Under the pieces are notes generated by a model that ran no database searches, was not told where the DNA came from, and was given only the letters and a program-made list of their open reading frames with translations. This document shows, in pieces, positions 41,500 through 50,096 of a stretch of DNA of 64,000 nucleotides (its first letter is position 1; each line of letters opens with the position of its first letter). The position numbers and the translations under genes were made by a program. Origin of the DNA: CAITSH01 sp945892985 (GTDB lineage Bacteria > Pseudomonadota > Gammaproteobacteria > Burkholderiales > SG8-39); the NCBI GenBank assembly GCA_945892985.1, contig CAMDDU010000001.1, positions 142,743 to 206,742 of the forward strand, in the 5' to 3' direction.

Positions 41500-42420
41500 A
41501 TGAACAATCCCTCCATCAACCAAGTCATCCAGCAGGCCGGCAAGATCGTTTTAGGCAAGGAACACCAAATCCGCCTGGCACTGGCCTGCCTGCTCGCACG
41601 CGGTCATCTTCTCATCGAAGACCTGCCCGGTGTGGGCAAGACCACCCTCGCCCATGCCCTGGCCAGGCTTCTGGGCCTGAATTTCCACCGCATTCAGTTC
41701 ACCAGCGACATGCTGCCGGCGGACATCATCGGCGTATCCGTCTATGACCGCAACAGCGCCCGTTTCAAGTTTCATCCCGGCCCCATTTTCGCGCAGCTCA
41801 TCCTTGCCGACGAGGTCAACCGCGCCACGCCAAAAACCCAGTCGGCACTGCTCGAGGCGATGGAGGAGCACCAAGTCACCGCCGAGGGCGAAACACGCGC
41901 CCTGCCTGAGCCATTTTTTGTGATCGCGACGCAAAACCCCTCAAGCCAGGTCGGCACCTTTGCCCTGCCCGAATCGCAGCTTGACCGGTTTTTAATGCGC
42001 ATAGAGCTAGGCTATCCCGACCGTGCCGCAGAACGCGAACTGTTGCAGGGTGTTGAACGGCGCGACCTCATCGCCTCTGTCCAACCCTGCCTGCAACCGG
42101 GAGAATTAGCGGAACTGCAAAATTTGGTCGGCACCGTGTACGCATCCCCCGCGCTGATCGATTACATCCAGGCCTTGACCGAACATACGCGCCGCTCGCC
42201 GGCCTACGCCTGCGGGCTTTCGCCCCGCGCCGCACTGGCACTGCTGCACGGCGCCCGTGCGTGGGCGCTGATAGCAGGGCGCGACAAAGTGCTGCCAGAA
42301 GATGTGCAGGCGATCCTGCCCGGCGTTGCCGGCCACCGACTTCGCCCGGCCCACGACGGCGTGAGTCAGGGTAGCGCGGATATCGCGCGAACGCTGATCG
42401 AAGCGGTGTCCATTCCCTGA
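41500..42420 (+). CDS. MoxR-family AAA+ ATPase (306 aa)
   Basis: Chaperone-like ATPase. Walker A EDLPGVGKTTLAHALARLLG, Walker B LADEVNRATPKTQSALLEAM, sensor 1 FVIATQNPSSQVGTFALPES and arginine-finger region LDRFLMRIELGYPDR. C-terminal lid GLSPRAALALLHGARAWALI. MoxR proteins usually act with DUF58 (vWA-like) partners; one follows directly. Sequence ends normally at 42420, then a REP2 copy fills the gap before the next gene. Confidence 0.95.
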   Translation: MNNPSINQVIQQAGKIVLGKEHQIRLALACLLARGHLLIEDLPGVGKTTLAHALARLLGLNFHRIQFTSDMLPADIIGVSVYDRNSARFKFHPGPIFAQLILADEVNRATPKTQSALLEAMEEHQVTAEGETRALPEPFFVIATQNPSSQVGTFALPESQLDRFLMRIELGYPDRAAERELLQGVERRDLIASVQPCLQPGELAELQNLVGTVYASPALIDYIQALTEHTRRSPAYACGLSPRAALALLHGARAWALIAGRDKVLPEDVQAILPGVAGHRLRPAHDGVSQGSADIARTLIEAVSIP

Positions 42421-42475
42421 CCATGCCTGAGTGCGCCTGAACATGCGCCGGAACATCCGCGCAAGCCAGAAGATC

Positions 42476-42510
42476 GGCCGCAAAGCCCCGTCTGGCGCGA
42501 CTTTCCAGCT
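42476..42510. repeat. REP2 palindrome between moxR and the DUF58 gene
   Basis: GCCGCAAAGCCCCGTCTGGC, then GCGACTTTCCAGC. The arms differ from other copies but the middle TCTGGCGCGACTTTCCAGC matches the family. It is the only copy found inside a likely operon, where it could reduce downstream expression. Confidence 0.65.
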
Positions 42511-42551
42511 TCCCTGCCGCGCCGCACTGCGGACAAACTGAACAGCGAACC

Positions 42552-43538
42552 GTGAACTTCGACCGCGTATTACGCTCCTCGCAGCTCTACAACCTGCTGA
42601 TCCCGCGCAAGGAACCCGAGCCCGGAGTCGTCTTTTTGTCGCAACGTCGCGTCTATATCCTGCCCACGCGGCAGGGGCTCACCTTCTGCCTTGCGTTGCT
42701 GGTGATGCTAATCGGCTCCATTAACTACAATCTGTCGCTGGGCTACGTGCTGACATTCCTGCTGGCGGGCGTGGGTATCGTTTCAATACTGCACACCTTC
42801 CGTAACCTTGCGCATCTTTACATCAGCCCCGGCCGCGTCGAGCCGGTGTTCAGCGGCAACGACGCCCATTTCCAGCTGCACATCGAAAACCGCAGCCACC
42901 ACGAACGCTTTGCCATCGCACTCAATCGCGCCGGCGTCACCACAGGCTGCGACATTGCGCCGGCTTCGACCGTCAGCGTCACACTCATCATTCCGACACA
43001 AAAGCGCGGACTGATGCCCATCGGGCGCGTCACCTTCGACACGCGCTATCCCCTCGGCCTGCTGCGCGCCTGGAGTTACGTTTCGCCCGACCTGCACTGC
43101 CTGGTCTACCCGCAGCCTGACAGCTCGCGCCTGCCACCGCCGCAGCCACAAGAAAACAGCGGCGATACCCTTGCCCTTGGCACCGGCACCGACGATTTTT
43201 CCGGCCTGCGACCCTACCAGCCGGGGGACTCACCGCGCCACGTTGCCTGGAAGGCCTCCACGCGCGAAGGACCGCTGCTAACCAAACAGTTCAGCGGACG
43301 GGCGGCGGCACAGATGTGGTTCAACTGGAGCGACCTGCCGGGGGCGCTGGACATCGAGGCAAGGATGTCGCGCCTGACCCGCTGGGTGCTGCTGGCCAAC
43401 GCCGGCGGTATCGCCTTCGGACTGCGCCTGCCCGGACTGGAAATCCCCATAGGCGCGGGCGAAACACACTGCCTCGCCTGCCTGCGGGAACTCGCCTTAC
43501 ACGATCCCGGGGCGTCACGCGAGGCTAGGCGCGCATGA
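42552..43538 (+). CDS. DUF58 protein with two N-terminal membrane helices (328 aa)
   Basis: Two helices (GLTFCLALLVMLIGSINYNL and SLGYVLTFLLAGVGIVSILH), then a beta-rich region and the DUF58 signature GTDDFSGLRPYQPGDSPRHV with AWKASTREGPLLTKQF. DUF58 proteins pair with MoxR ATPases and TgpA transglutaminases; their biochemical role is unsettled. Overlaps the tgpA stop-start by ATGA, so the two are co-translated. Confidence 0.9.
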   Translation: MNFDRVLRSSQLYNLLIPRKEPEPGVVFLSQRRVYILPTRQGLTFCLALLVMLIGSINYNLSLGYVLTFLLAGVGIVSILHTFRNLAHLYISPGRVEPVFSGNDAHFQLHIENRSHHERFAIALNRAGVTTGCDIAPASTVSVTLIIPTQKRGLMPIGRVTFDTRYPLGLLRAWSYVSPDLHCLVYPQPDSSRLPPPQPQENSGDTLALGTGTDDFSGLRPYQPGDSPRHVAWKASTREGPLLTKQFSGRAAAQMWFNWSDLPGALDIEARMSRLTRWVLLANAGGIAFGLRLPGLEIPIGAGETHCLACLRELALHDPGASREARRA

Positions 43539-45514
43539 ACATGCCTGCCACCCCGACGCCCCTGCGCTTCAGCAACCTCGCCTGGCTGCTGGGCGGACTC
43601 GCCCTGGCCGCGGCACCGCATGCCGAGCGCCTGCCGGCCTGGATCTCCGTCATCGCGCTGACGCTGTTGTGCTGGCGCGGCTATCTCGCCTGGACGGGCG
43701 AACCGCTGCCGCGCCAATGGCTGCTGGTTCCGTTTGTCGGTGCCTGCGTGTTTGGCGTCTACATGAACTTCAACACCATATTCGGACGCGATGCCGGAGT
43801 CTCGCTGCTGGTCGTTTTCCTCGGCCTCAAACTCATGGAAATGAAATCCTACCGCGACGTGTATATCGTGATGTTCCTTGCCTACTTCATCGCGCTAACC
43901 AATTTTTTCTATTCACAAAGCATCCCCACCGCCAGCCTGATGATGCTAACGGTGTTGACGATCACCGCCAGCCTGGTGAGCTTTCAGGCGCCCTCACGCC
44001 CGCAACGAGAGAATTTCAAGACCGGCGGCCTGCTGCTGGCGCAGGCGGCACCGCTGATGCTGTTACTATTTTTCCTGTTTCCGCGCGTGCAAGGCCCGCT
44101 GTGGGGCCTGCCACAAGATGCCTACAGCGGCATAACCGGCCTGTCCGACTCGATGGCCCCCGGCAACATCAGCCAGCTTTCGCAGTCAGACGCGGTGGCC
44201 TTTCGCGCCAAGTTCGACGGCCCGATGCCGCCGCGGCGGCAGCTTTACTGGCGCGGCCCGGTATTTTGGAATTTTGATGGTCGCACCTGGCGGCCGGGCG
44301 AGACGCGTTTGCGCGGCGGCACCTACAAATTCGAGGGCTTCGAGCCCCGCTACGACTACGCCGTAACGCTGGAACCACATAATCGCAACTGGCTGTTCGC
44401 GCTGGAACTGGCGGCCAACATCCCGCCGCGTGCGCGCGTCACCGCCGACTATCAGCTGCTATCGCTGCCACCTGTGCGCAGCCGCATCCGTTACGAGATG
44501 CGTTCCTACACCAACTACAAGGCACTGGAGGCAGACAACGAGGAGGAGCTCGATCTCGCGCTCAAGCTGCCGGCGAAGCTCAACCCGCGAACACTGGAAC
44601 TGGGCCGGCGCTGGAAGCGAGAGACCGGCGGGAATACGGATGCCATCGTCGAGCGCGGGCTGACCCTGTTCCGCAACGGCGGCTTCAACTACACGCTGGA
44701 ACCACCCCTGCTCACTTCTGCGCATACCGTCGACCAATTCATTTTCGACAGCAAGCTGGGCTTTTGCGAGCACTTTTCCGGCGCCTTCGCCATCCTGATG
44801 CGCTCGGCCGGCGTTCCCGCGCGTATTGTCACCGGCTACCAAGGCGGCGATATCAACCCGGTCGACCAGCAATTGATCGTGCGCCAGTCCGACGCCCATG
44901 CCTGGGTCGAGATATGGAGGGACAGTGCCGGATGGCAGCGCATCGACCCGACCGCCGTGGTCGTGCCGGTGCGCGTCGAATCGGGTATTGCGCGAGCGGT
45001 GCCCGACGGACAACCGGTACCCTTCATGGTGCGCACAGACCGCCTGTGGCTGCTGCAAATGCGCTACCAGATCGAGGCGATGGCGCACAAATGGAACATC
45101 TGGGTGCTTGGCTACAACCCGGAGCGCCAGCGCGAAATGCTGTCCTTCATCGGCATGGACGCCGCCTCCTGGCAAGCCCTTGCCATGGCCTTGTTCTGGG
45201 GCATTGCCGGCGTCATCGGCCTGCTCGCGCTATGGTTGCTACGACGCCTGCGCCTCGACGATCCGGTGCAGCGCCACTGGAAGCGCTTTTGCGACAAGAT
45301 GGGACGCGCTGGGCTGTCGCGCGCACCGAGTGAGGGGCCCTTGGACTTTGCCGGGCGCGCTGCGCAGCGCTTTCCGCACCGCGCCGAAGCGGTGAACAGC
45401 ATCGCCACGCTCTACATGGACTTACGCTACGGCGCGAGGCCAGACGGCACAAAACAGACCAAGCGCGCGGACATTCAGCGACTACAGCAACTGATCAGGC
45501 GGTTCAAACCATGA
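43535..45514 (+). CDS. tgpA: TgpA-type membrane transglutaminase (659 aa)
   Basis: About five N-terminal helices (residues 10-190, DUF3488), a periplasmic transglutaminase domain, one more helix (ALAMALFWGIAGVIGLLALW) and a C-terminal DUF4129-like tail. The catalytic triad is visible: Cys in DSKLGFCEHFSGAFAILMRS, His in SDAHAWVEIW, Asp in WQRIDPTAVV. P. aeruginosa TgpA is essential; its substrate is not established. Overlaps the DUF58 gene and mltB by 4 nt each. Confidence 0.92.
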   Translation: MNMPATPTPLRFSNLAWLLGGLALAAAPHAERLPAWISVIALTLLCWRGYLAWTGEPLPRQWLLVPFVGACVFGVYMNFNTIFGRDAGVSLLVVFLGLKLMEMKSYRDVYIVMFLAYFIALTNFFYSQSIPTASLMMLTVLTITASLVSFQAPSRPQRENFKTGGLLLAQAAPLMLLLFFLFPRVQGPLWGLPQDAYSGITGLSDSMAPGNISQLSQSDAVAFRAKFDGPMPPRRQLYWRGPVFWNFDGRTWRPGETRLRGGTYKFEGFEPRYDYAVTLEPHNRNWLFALELAANIPPRARVTADYQLLSLPPVRSRIRYEMRSYTNYKALEADNEEELDLALKLPAKLNPRTLELGRRWKRETGGNTDAIVERGLTLFRNGGFNYTLEPPLLTSAHTVDQFIFDSKLGFCEHFSGAFAILMRSAGVPARIVTGYQGGDINPVDQQLIVRQSDAHAWVEIWRDSAGWQRIDPTAVVVPVRVESGIARAVPDGQPVPFMVRTDRLWLLQMRYQIEAMAHKWNIWVLGYNPERQREMLSFIGMDAASWQALAMALFWGIAGVIGLLALWLLRRLRLDDPVQRHWKRFCDKMGRAGLSRAPSEGPLDFAGRAAQRFPHRAEAVNSIATLYMDLRYGARPDGTKQTKRADIQRLQQLIRRFKP

Positions 45515-46545
45515 TGCGCTTGCTGCTACTTGCCCTGCTGTGCGTGCTGCTGCGAAGCGGCGCGCTTGTTGCGGCGCCAGCGCCTTACCTGACACGCGCG
45601 GAGGTAAAAACATTCATCGACGAGATGGCACAAAAGCACGGCTTCGTCAAAAACCAGCTCGAGTCCTTGTTCAGCCGTGTCCGCCATCAAAGCGCGGTCA
45701 TGAAGGCCATCCAACCCGGCGCTCCCGGAGTGCGCTCCTGGCAAAGCTACCGCGCACGCTTTGTGAATCCGCTGCGCATTCAGTCGGGCATCGAATTCTG
45801 GTCACGGCACGAGGAAACCCTCGCGCGCGCCGAGCAGGAGTTCGGCGTGCCGGCAGAAATCATCGCCTCCATCATAGGCGTGGAAACGGTCTACGGTCGC
45901 AACATGGGGAACTTTCGCGTCATGGACGCGCTGACCACCCTCGCCTTCGACTATCCCAGGCGCGCCGAATTTTTCCGCACAGAATTGGAGAGCTTTCTCT
46001 TGCTTGCGCGCGAAACCAAGCGAGACGTGTTCAGCATCAAGGGCTCCTACGCCGGCGCCATCGGCATTCCGCAATTCATGCCCGGCAGCTACCGTCGCTA
46101 CGCCGTCGACTTTGACGGCTCGGGCAACACCGACTTGAGAGGCAGCCCCGCGGACGCGATCGGCAGCGTTGCTAACTTCCTCAAATCCCATGGCTGGGTG
46201 GCCGGCAGCATGACTGCCGTGCCGGTGAGCGTCAGCGGTCAATCCTTTCGCAGCCTGCTCGACGCCGGCCTCAAGCCGAGCACCTCCGCGGCGGATTTGG
46301 CAACACTGGGGGTGGCCTTGTCCGCCCCCCTGCAAGCGGACACCTTGTGCGCGCTGATCGAGTTGGAAACACCGGGACAACCCGGGGAGTTCCTCGCCGG
46401 ATTGCAGAATTTCTGGGTGATCACCCGCTACAACCGCTCGAGCTTTTACGCCGCCTCGGTGATCGAACTCGCCGCCGCACTCAAGGCCGAACGCGCCAAC
46501 GCCAGCCCCGGAGCACAGCCCGTACCGCCACCGGCCGCAAGGTAG
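45511..46545 (+). CDS. mltB: Membrane-bound lytic transglycosylase MltB family (344 aa)
   Basis: Cleaves peptidoglycan glycan strands with 1,6-anhydro product formation. Signal peptide MMRLLLLALLCVLLRSGALV, without a lipobox. Catalytic Glu in SIIGVETVYGRNMGNFRVMD. Further family blocks: ALTTLAFDYPRRAEFFRTEL, YAGAIGIPQFMPGSYRRYAV, DFDGSGNTDLRGSPADAIGS. Coupled to tgpA by ATGA, so cell-wall cleavage is linked to the MoxR/DUF58/TgpA module. Confidence 0.94.
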   Translation: MMRLLLLALLCVLLRSGALVAAPAPYLTRAEVKTFIDEMAQKHGFVKNQLESLFSRVRHQSAVMKAIQPGAPGVRSWQSYRARFVNPLRIQSGIEFWSRHEETLARAEQEFGVPAEIIASIIGVETVYGRNMGNFRVMDALTTLAFDYPRRAEFFRTELESFLLLARETKRDVFSIKGSYAGAIGIPQFMPGSYRRYAVDFDGSGNTDLRGSPADAIGSVANFLKSHGWVAGSMTAVPVSVSGQSFRSLLDAGLKPSTSAADLATLGVALSAPLQADTLCALIELETPGQPGEFLAGLQNFWVITRYNRSSFYAASVIELAAALKAERANASPGAQPVPPPAAR

Positions 46546-46630
46546 TCGAATCCGGTCGGGCTTTCGACTATCATGGCAGATTGAAACGTCTTCACCACCG
46601 CGCGCCCGGCATCCTGCCCGGTGCGCCAAC

Positions 46631-46662
46631 GCTGCGGTTCCCTTACCCGCATAATAAAAAGG
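46631..46662 (+). promoter_or_regulatory. PreQ1-I riboswitch controlling translation of the queuosine transporter
   Basis: Stem TGCGG (46633-46637) / CCGCA (46647-46651) encloses loop TTCCCTTAC, followed by an A-rich tail ATAATAAAAAGG. Loop bases CCTT (46641-46644) can pair with AAGG (46659-46662), forming the H-type pseudoknot of preQ1-I riboswitches. AAGG is the Shine-Dalgarno sequence, 7 nt before the ATG at 46670. C46646 occupies the position of the ligand-pairing cytosine. Binding preQ1 would therefore mask the ribosome site. Confidence 0.85.
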
Positions 46663-46669
46663 TTTCACC

Positions 46670-47377
46670 ATGAACCAGCCGCAACGGCAGTACCGCTATT
46701 ACGAGTTCGTAATGGCAGCCTTCGTTACCATCCTCATTTGCTCAAACCTTATCGGCCCGGCGAAGATTTGCCAGATGGATTTGCCCCTGGTAGGGATCGT
46801 GACCTTCGGTGCCGGTGTGTTGTTTTTCCCGATATCCTATGTGTTCGGCGACGTACTTACCGAGGTCTATGGTTACGCCAAGGCCCGTCGCGTGATCTGG
46901 GCAGGTTTTGCCGCGCTGGCATTTGCATCCGTCATGGCAACCGTCGTTGTGGCCCTGCCGCCCGCCCCTTTCTGGAACAACCAGACGGCTTACGAAATCG
47001 CATTCGGCACCACCTGGCGCATCGCCCTGGCATCCATGTTTGCCTACTTTTGCGGCGAGTTCGTCAATTCCTTCATTCTTGCAAAAATGAAAATATGGCA
47101 TAAAGGGCGGCATCTTTGGGCGCGCACCATCGGCTCCACCGTCTTTGGCGAGGCGATTGATTCAGCGCTGTTTTACCCCCTGGCCTTTTACGGCACGGGC
47201 ATCATTCCGAACGACAAACTGCCGCTGGTCATGTTGGCACAATTCATCGTCAAAGTCGGCGTGGAAGTCATGCTCACACCGCTCACCTACAAGATCGTAA
47301 ATGCACTAAAAAAAGCCGAGCATGAAGACTATTATGACCGCGGCACGGACTTCACTCCATTCAGCCTAAAGTCATGA
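46670..47377 (+). CDS. yhhQ: Queuosine precursor transporter, YhhQ/QPTR family (235 aa)
   Basis: VUT-family (COG1738) membrane protein with six helices: FVMAAFVTILICSNLIGPAK, VLFFPISYVFGDVLTEVYGY with the conserved GDVLTEVYG, ASMFAYFCGEFVNSFILAKM, and TIGSTVFGEAIDSALFYPLA with the family GExxDS motif. Imports preQ0/preQ1 for queuosine in tRNA. The riboswitch immediately upstream independently supports this function. Confidence 0.95.
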   Translation: MNQPQRQYRYYEFVMAAFVTILICSNLIGPAKICQMDLPLVGIVTFGAGVLFFPISYVFGDVLTEVYGYAKARRVIWAGFAALAFASVMATVVVALPPAPFWNNQTAYEIAFGTTWRIALASMFAYFCGEFVNSFILAKMKIWHKGRHLWARTIGSTVFGEAIDSALFYPLAFYGTGIIPNDKLPLVMLAQFIVKVGVEVMLTPLTYKIVNALKKAEHEDYYDRGTDFTPFSLKS

Positions 47378-47506
47378 TTTTTTTGACAATGCCATAAAAA
47401 TTGACGTTGTCATAATTTGCCTTTCACCGCACGGTGGAATAAGATTTCCCTCTGGCGTTCAACTGGTAAGTTCAATCAAGAGCCCCCAGCCTATCCAGGA
47501 GCCCGG

Positions 47507-48454
47507 TTGGATAATTACAGCAATGATCACGATGTCAGTCAGCGGGTTAAAACCACCGACCCGACCAGCGTCCAGAAGGAAATCGACCGGATCTTCCTGG
47601 ACCTCTATCCGCGTGCTTCCACCCACCCTCTCGACCGCGCGTTTCACGATATCGAGCGACTTTATAGCGGCGATTATCCCGGTTTTCTGATCTGCGATAC
47701 CGCATACCACGATATCCAGCACGTCCTTGATGTCACGCTTGCCATGGCGCGCCTGCTTGATGGCTATGAGCGCGGCCGCGGTGGCGCCGAACCGATAGGA
47801 CAGGATTTATTCCAGCTGGGCGTCGTCACCGCGCTCTTCCACGATTGCGGCTACTTGCGCCACGATTCCGAGGCTGACCGCAATGGCGCGGAATTCACCC
47901 GGACGCATGTGACACGCGGCGCGAACTTTCTCAAGGATTACCTCGCCACACTGGGACTCCCGCAATACGGCGGGGCCGCCGCCGACCTGGTGCATTTCAC
48001 CGGCTACGAGCGGCCGGTGGCGAGCATTACGATACCCAACCTGAACATGCGCCTCATCGGCTACCTGCTAGGATCGGCCGATATCATTGCCCAGATGGCG
48101 GATCGCTGCTACCTGGAAAAATGCCGTGACCGGCTCTATCCGGAATTTGTCGCAGGCGGCATCGCCAAAATGAATCTGCCTAACGGCGACTCACAGGTTA
48201 TTTTCTCCTCTGGCGACGACTTGGTAATGAAAACGCCGAAGTTTTATGCCGGCGCCAGCCGACGACTCAATGGCGACCTGCAGGGGCTGCACACCTTCGC
48301 CGGCAAGCACTTTGGCGGCCAACAGCTCTATCAGGAAGAAATCGACAAAAATATCAAGTTCGCAGAAATGGTCGGCAAGGAGCAGGATACCTCCGTGCTT
48401 CGCCGCACGCCGCCGGACACCCTCGCCCCGGAAACTGGTCCTGACAAGGCCTGA
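47507..48454 (+). CDS. HD-domain phosphohydrolase-like protein (about 315 aa)
   Basis: Metal-binding HD motif series: His in TAYHDIQHVLDVTLAMARLL, His-Asp in ALFHDCGYLRHDSEADRNGA, and distal LGSADIIAQMADRCYLEK with an Asp. So hydrolytic potential is intact. No output domain and no membrane helix. Start is a problem: no ATG occurs in frame. TTG 47507 has AGGAG 5 bp upstream and is preferred; TTG 47417 is an alternative. Converges on nlpD with a 62-bp gap. Confidence 0.78.
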   Translation: MDNYSNDHDVSQRVKTTDPTSVQKEIDRIFLDLYPRASTHPLDRAFHDIERLYSGDYPGFLICDTAYHDIQHVLDVTLAMARLLDGYERGRGGAEPIGQDLFQLGVVTALFHDCGYLRHDSEADRNGAEFTRTHVTRGANFLKDYLATLGLPQYGGAAADLVHFTGYERPVASITIPNLNMRLIGYLLGSADIIAQMADRCYLEKCRDRLYPEFVAGGIAKMNLPNGDSQVIFSSGDDLVMKTPKFYAGASRRLNGDLQGLHTFAGKHFGGQQLYQEEIDKNIKFAEMVGKEQDTSVLRRTPPDTLAPETGPDKA

Positions 48455-48516
48455 TGGCCTTTTATTACACTTGATGGCGCCGGCATAGCCAGGCGCAGCC
48501 AACCGCCTGAACAGCC

Positions 48517-49443
48517 TCAGGCCGGACGCGCAGGCAGGAATTTAGCCGGGTCAACCGGTTTGCCCAGACGGCGTATTTCAAAATGCAACTTCGTCTGATC
48601 GGCATCGGTGTTACCCACCTCCGCAATTTTCTGGCCCTTCACCACGGTCTGCCCCTCCTTCACAAGGATCTCCTTGTTATGGGCATAGGCAGATAGAAAC
48701 GTGTTGTTGTGCTTGATGATGATGAGCTTGCCGTAACCGCGCAGGCCTTGCCCGCTGTACACGACCCGCCCCCCCGCCGAAGCGAACACCGGATCACCCT
48801 GCTTGCCGGCGATATCAATGCCCTTGTTGGTCGCCTCTGAGAAACCGGCGATAAGTTTGCCTGGAACCGGCCATCCCCAATCAACTTTGTCATCGTCCTC
48901 TGAGGCCGGCACGGCTTGGCTGGGCGTGGGCGGCGGCTTGGGCGCAGGCTGCGGTTTCGCTTCGCCGCCTTTTTGCATTAAGGCGACATTTTCCTCGGAG
49001 TAAGGCTGTTTGCCCGCCTTGGGTTCGGTTTTGAGCATGTCGCCGCTCGGTGTGGCCTGGCTGCCCAGAGGTTGCGATTCAACGGCACCGGCGCTTCGCA
49101 CCGGGCTCGCCTGGGCGACGCTCTCGGGCGCACGCAAACGCAACTCCTGCCCGACCTGAATGCGATTCGGATCGGAAAGACTGTTCCACTGCGCCAACTC
49201 GCGATAGTCGAGTCCTTGGTCGAGCGCGATGTTAATCAGCGTGTCACCGCGTTTCACCACATAGATTTCGGCACGACTGTCTGCGACCCGCGGCACCGCC
49301 ACGGCGGGCGCAGGTGCGGGGACGGCGACGCGCGGCTGCGATGCCGAGCCGCGCTCGACTACCGGCGCCACATTTCGGTTCGCGCATCCGGCCAGCACCG
49401 CGAGCAGCAGCACCGTCGAAAAACGCCCCGTGAAACCCATCAT
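48517..49443 (-). CDS. nlpD: NlpD-type LysM/M23 lipoprotein, probable amidase activator (308 aa)
   Basis: Lipoprotein signal MMGFTGRFSTVLLLAVLAGC, then LysM domain IYVVKRGDTLINIALDQGLD to GQELRLRAP, then a Pro/Ala-rich linker and a C-terminal M23 domain (GIDIAGKQGDPVFASAGGRV, YAHNKEILVKEGQTVVKGQK). Two expected zinc histidines are missing: the HxxxD site reads NKGID and HxH reads KLH. So it should not cleave peptidoglycan but could activate an amidase, as E. coli NlpD does. rpoS, its usual downstream neighbour, is absent. Confidence 0.92.
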   Translation of the reverse strand: MMGFTGRFSTVLLLAVLAGCANRNVAPVVERGSASQPRVAVPAPAPAVAVPRVADSRAEIYVVKRGDTLINIALDQGLDYRELAQWNSLSDPNRIQVGQELRLRAPESVAQASPVRSAGAVESQPLGSQATPSGDMLKTEPKAGKQPYSEENVALMQKGGEAKPQPAPKPPPTPSQAVPASEDDDKVDWGWPVPGKLIAGFSEATNKGIDIAGKQGDPVFASAGGRVVYSGQGLRGYGKLIIIKHNNTFLSAYAHNKEILVKEGQTVVKGQKIAEVGNTDADQTKLHFEIRRLGKPVDPAKFLPARPA

Positions 49444-50096
49444 TGCTTGCCCACCCTCAGCGGTACAAACCGCACCGGATCAAGCCAGGTTTCAGTATAA
49501 CCAGCGGCGGTACGTTCGATCAGGCACAACGACTGTTCTGCCGAGCCAATGGGCAGGATCATCCTGCCCTTGGGAGCCAGCTGCTCTATCAGCGCCATCG
49601 GCACCTTAGGGGCGGCGGCGGCCACAATAATCGAATCGAAAGGCGCAGCTTCGGGCAATCCCAGATAACCGTCGCCGTGCGTGAGCCTCAGGTTGGATAT
49701 ACGCAAAGGGCGGAGATTGGCGCGGGCACGCTCGAGCATGCCGGCGATGCGCTCAATGGAAAACACATCCTTGCACACCTGCGCCAGCACCGCCGCCTGA
49801 TAGCCGCACCCGGTGCCCACTTCAAGCAGGCGTCCGAGATCGCGGCCGTTCTGCAGCGTCTCGATCATGCGCGCCACGACGTAAGGCTGGGAGATCGTCT
49901 GCTCAAAGCCTATCGGCAGCGCCGTATCCTCATACGCCCTTGTCGCCAGGGCCTCGTCGACAAACAAGTGCCGGGGGACAAAACCCATTGCCGCCAGCAC
50001 GCGCTCATCGCCAATGCCCTGCTCTCGCAGCCGCTCAACCATGCGGTCGCGCGTACGCTGCGAGGTCATGCCGATGCCGCGTACCTTGACCGTCAT
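49440..50096 (-). CDS. pcm: Protein-L-isoaspartate O-methyltransferase Pcm (218 aa)
   Basis: Repairs isoaspartyl damage using SAM. VPRHLFVDEALATRAYEDTA, PIGFEQTISQPYVVARMIET, the SAM loop LLEVGTGCGYQAAVLAQVCK and SIERIAGMLERARANL are standard. Start set at MTVKVRG (50096), which overlaps the surE stop as ATGA; the longer start lies within surE. Also overlaps nlpD by ATGA. Confidence 0.96.
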   Translation of the reverse strand: MTVKVRGIGMTSQRTRDRMVERLREQGIGDERVLAAMGFVPRHLFVDEALATRAYEDTALPIGFEQTISQPYVVARMIETLQNGRDLGRLLEVGTGCGYQAAVLAQVCKDVFSIERIAGMLERARANLRPLRISNLRLTHGDGYLGLPEAAPFDSIIVAAAAPKVPMALIEQLAPKGRMILPIGSAEQSLCLIERTAAGYTETWLDPVRFVPLRVGKQ

